NCBI GenBank assembly: GCA_900552085.1 | Contig: URYB01000141.1 | Coordinates: forward strand, 1-6,937 | Direction of reading: 5' to 3' | Origin: an uncultured Lachnobacterium sp. | GTDB taxonomy: Bacteria; Bacillota; Clostridia; Lachnospirales; Lachnospiraceae | DNA length: 6,937 nt | Part shown: piece after piece, positions 5,973 through 6,937 of the stretch | Numbering within the stretch: position 1 is the first letter of the stretch | How the letters are laid out: each line of letters opens with the position of its first letter | Notes under the pieces: model-generated | What the model was told of the DNA's origin: nothing | What the model saw: only the letters and a program-made list of their open reading frames with translations | The model's database searches: none | Position numbers and translations under genes: made by a program

Positions 5973-5986
5973 CGAACAAATGTTTG
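5973..5986. promoter_or_regulatory. LexA-type SOS box 1, over the transcription start
   Basis: CGAACAAATGTTTG fits the Gram-positive LexA (DinR) pattern CGAAC-N4-GTTYG, with an almost palindromic layout. It begins 6 bp downstream of the TATAAT and covers the predicted start of the radical SAM operon, a classic repressing position. The match is seen; LexA binding is inferred. Confidence 0.75.
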
Positions 5987-5991
5987 TTTTC

Positions 5992-6020
5992 ATTATATTA
6001 CAGAACATATGTTTTTGCAA
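5992..6020 (-). promoter_or_regulatory. strong sigma-A promoter of the radical SAM/DUF4130 operon
   Basis: Minus strand: TTGCAA (6015-6020, 4/6 to TTGACA), exactly 17 bp, then a perfect TATAAT (5992-5997). The predicted start is near 5985, leaving about 60 nt of leader before the ATG at 5925. A LexA-like palindrome fills the spacer and a second covers the start. This arrangement fits a strong promoter held off until DNA damage. Confidence 0.8.
6002..6015. promoter_or_regulatory. LexA-type SOS box 2, inside the promoter spacer
   Basis: AGAACATATGTTTT has a GAAC-ATAT-GTTT core that fits the Gram-positive LexA pattern except at the outermost bases. It lies between the -35 and -10 elements, centred 29 bp from box 1. 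Two matching boxes at these positions make chance unlikely. Confidence 0.7.
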
Positions 6021-6088
6021 GAGCCATTCGGAATAATCCATTCTTACTTTTACGGTACAGAGAATACCAAAGAAATATCGCATACAGT

Positions 6089-6130
6089 AAAAAAGAGACC
6101 ATCCGGACAAACAACTGTCCAAATGGTCTC
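6089..6130 (-). terminator. intrinsic terminator of the [FeFe] hydrogenase gene
   Basis: On the minus strand the RNA folds into a 15-bp stem: GAGACCAUUUGGACA pairs with UGUCCGGAUGGUCUC around the loop GUUGUU, followed by U6. Two of the pairs are U-G wobbles that become mismatches on the plus strand, and there is no clean T-run that way, so it is directional. It isolates the hydrogenase gene from the radical SAM operon. Between it and the -35 at 6020 (6021-6088) I see nothing else. Confidence 0.9.
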
Positions 6131-6164
6131 CTGAACTTTTATATTCTATACTATTTTCTTTTCA

Positions 6165-6937
6165 TTAGTCTCTATGCATAGAGAATGTTTCCATATGATA
6201 GTTCTTTAAGTTGTCTAAGATCTGACGATCGTCTGCTTTACCAAGAAGCTCATCACGGAATTTCTTTGTCACGATCATATCATTGAAGGAGCTTGGTCCA
6301 CCGACACATCCACCTTCACATGCCATACCTTCGATAAAGTCATCCGGTAACTTGCCTGCTTTCATAAGCATCAGGAACTTACGACACTCTGCTGCACCGT
6401 TTGCCTTACATACCTTAGGCTCGATACCAGCTTCCATCTCTTTCATGCTCTCAACAACGGCTGCGGTAACTCCACCGGAGTTTGCAAAACGCTTTCCATA
6501 TACAGAAGACTCCTGATAGCTTGTATCGCCAGGCTGAAGTTCAACACCCTTGGCACTCATGATGGCACGCATCTCACTATATGTAAGAACGTAATCTGCG
6601 TTTCCTTCAATCTTCTGGTCAACAACTTCGGATTTCTTTGCAACACATGGTCCAACGAATACAGTAACGGCATCCGGATCCTGTGCTTTGATCAGACGGG
6701 ATACAGCACACATTGGAGAGATTGTTGTAGAAATCTTGTCTGCCATATCAGGGAAATGTAAACGAACCATATTTACAAATCCAGGACAGCATGAAGTAAC
6801 TTTCTTCTCGCCTTCCTTATATGCTTCTACCCACTCAGCAGCCTCGGAAGCAGCGGTCATATCTCCACCTAATCCTGCCTCAACGAAACCGTTGAATCCA
6901 ACTTCCTGCATTGCTTTCTTCCAGCTTCCCATTGTGA
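6165..6937 (-). CDS. [FeFe] hydrogenase, group B (TIGR04105-like), H-cluster domain; 5' end cut off
   Basis: The C-terminal ~256 residues of an iron-only hydrogenase are present, and the frame continues past the right edge (an ACA codon precedes the ATG at 6932, so that ATG is internal). Numbering from that Met, the H-cluster motifs are TSCCPGF (46-52), VGPCVAKKSE (93-102) and EGMACEGGCVGGP (201-213). Cluster ligands are C49, C96, C205 and C209, with C48 at the usual proton-relay position. GPC in the second motif, and GGP in place of GGG after the third, match group B1/B3 rather than the classic group A enzymes. The missing N-terminus should hold ferredoxin-like [4Fe-4S] domains. The protein is cytosolic; reversible proton reduction with ferredoxin is expected, although the role of group B enzymes is less settled. 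It ends in a strong terminator. Family assignment is confident. Confidence 0.93.
   Translation of the reverse strand, partial: TMGSWKKAMQEVGFNGFVEAGLGGDMTAASEAAEWVEAYKEGEKKVTSCCPGFVNMVRLHFPDMADKISTTISPMCAVSRLIKAQDPDAVTVFVGPCVAKKSEVVDQKIEGNADYVLTYSEMRAIMSAKGVELQPGDTSYQESSVYGKRFANSGGVTAAVVESMKEMEAGIEPKVCKANGAAECRKFLMLMKAGKLPDDFIEGMACEGGCVGGPSSFNDMIVTKKFRDELLGKADDRQILDNLKNYHMETFSMHRD

Noticed and set aside
5925..5979. TTG start that would add 18 residues to the radical SAM protein
   Set aside because: It lies inside LexA box 1 only about 6 nt after the predicted transcription start and has no ribosome binding site. The ATG at 5925 has AGGAG at a 9-nt gap.
1..6937. CRISPR array, tRNA, rRNA, riboswitch or insertion sequence
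   Set aside because: I looked for spaced direct repeats, cloverleaf-like sequence, transposase motifs and terminal repeats, and saw none. The only repeats are the short intergenic ones listed.

Overview
The window looks like chromosomal DNA of an anaerobic gut-type Firmicute, most likely a Lachnospiraceae member. This rests on moderate GC, strong AGGAG-type ribosome binding sites, a group B [FeFe] hydrogenase, a DUF5721-like protein, and the clostridial form of a paired radical SAM / DUF4130 operon. The organism call is an inference from gene content; there is no rRNA or other taxonomic marker here.

Layout, left to right. (1) 1-598, minus strand: an MFS permease reading frame that lacks its first ~90-100 residues and runs off the left edge. 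It abuts the stop codon of (2) 597-1880, minus strand: an intact M18 metallo-aminopeptidase. (3) 1881-2036: a divergent intergenic region with a palindromic repeat and a perfect DnaA-box 9-mer. (4) 2037-2540 (DUF5721-like) and 2622-2825 (cold shock protein), the only plus-strand genes. The second has its own promoter, a leader hairpin and a strong intrinsic terminator. (5) 2969-3472, minus strand: a NUDIX hydrolase. (6) 3580-4344 and 4357-5925, minus strand: a two-gene operon of a DUF4130 protein and a putative DNA modification/repair radical SAM protein. (7) 5926-6164: a control region with a near-consensus promoter, two LexA-type SOS boxes and the terminator of the next gene. (8) 6165-6937, minus strand: the H-cluster domain of a group B [FeFe] hydrogenase, cut by the right edge.

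The most interesting unit is the radical SAM/DUF4130 operon. The pair is known from comparative genomics as a recurrent partnership of unknown chemistry, linked to uracil-DNA glycosylase-like domains in other bacteria. Here one LexA-like palindrome fills the 17-bp spacer between a TTGCAA -35 and a TATAAT -10, and a second covers the predicted transcription start. The radical SAM protein ends in QLSLF, a match to the beta sliding-clamp binding pentamer, shortly after a helix-hairpin-helix segment. Together these suggest a DNA-damage-induced enzyme that acts on DNA at or near replication forks.

A second theme is a small intergenic repeat with core GAATAGTTAC, present four times plus one degenerate copy. 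Two 17-bp copies in inverted orientation bracket the plus-strand DUF5721-csp block.
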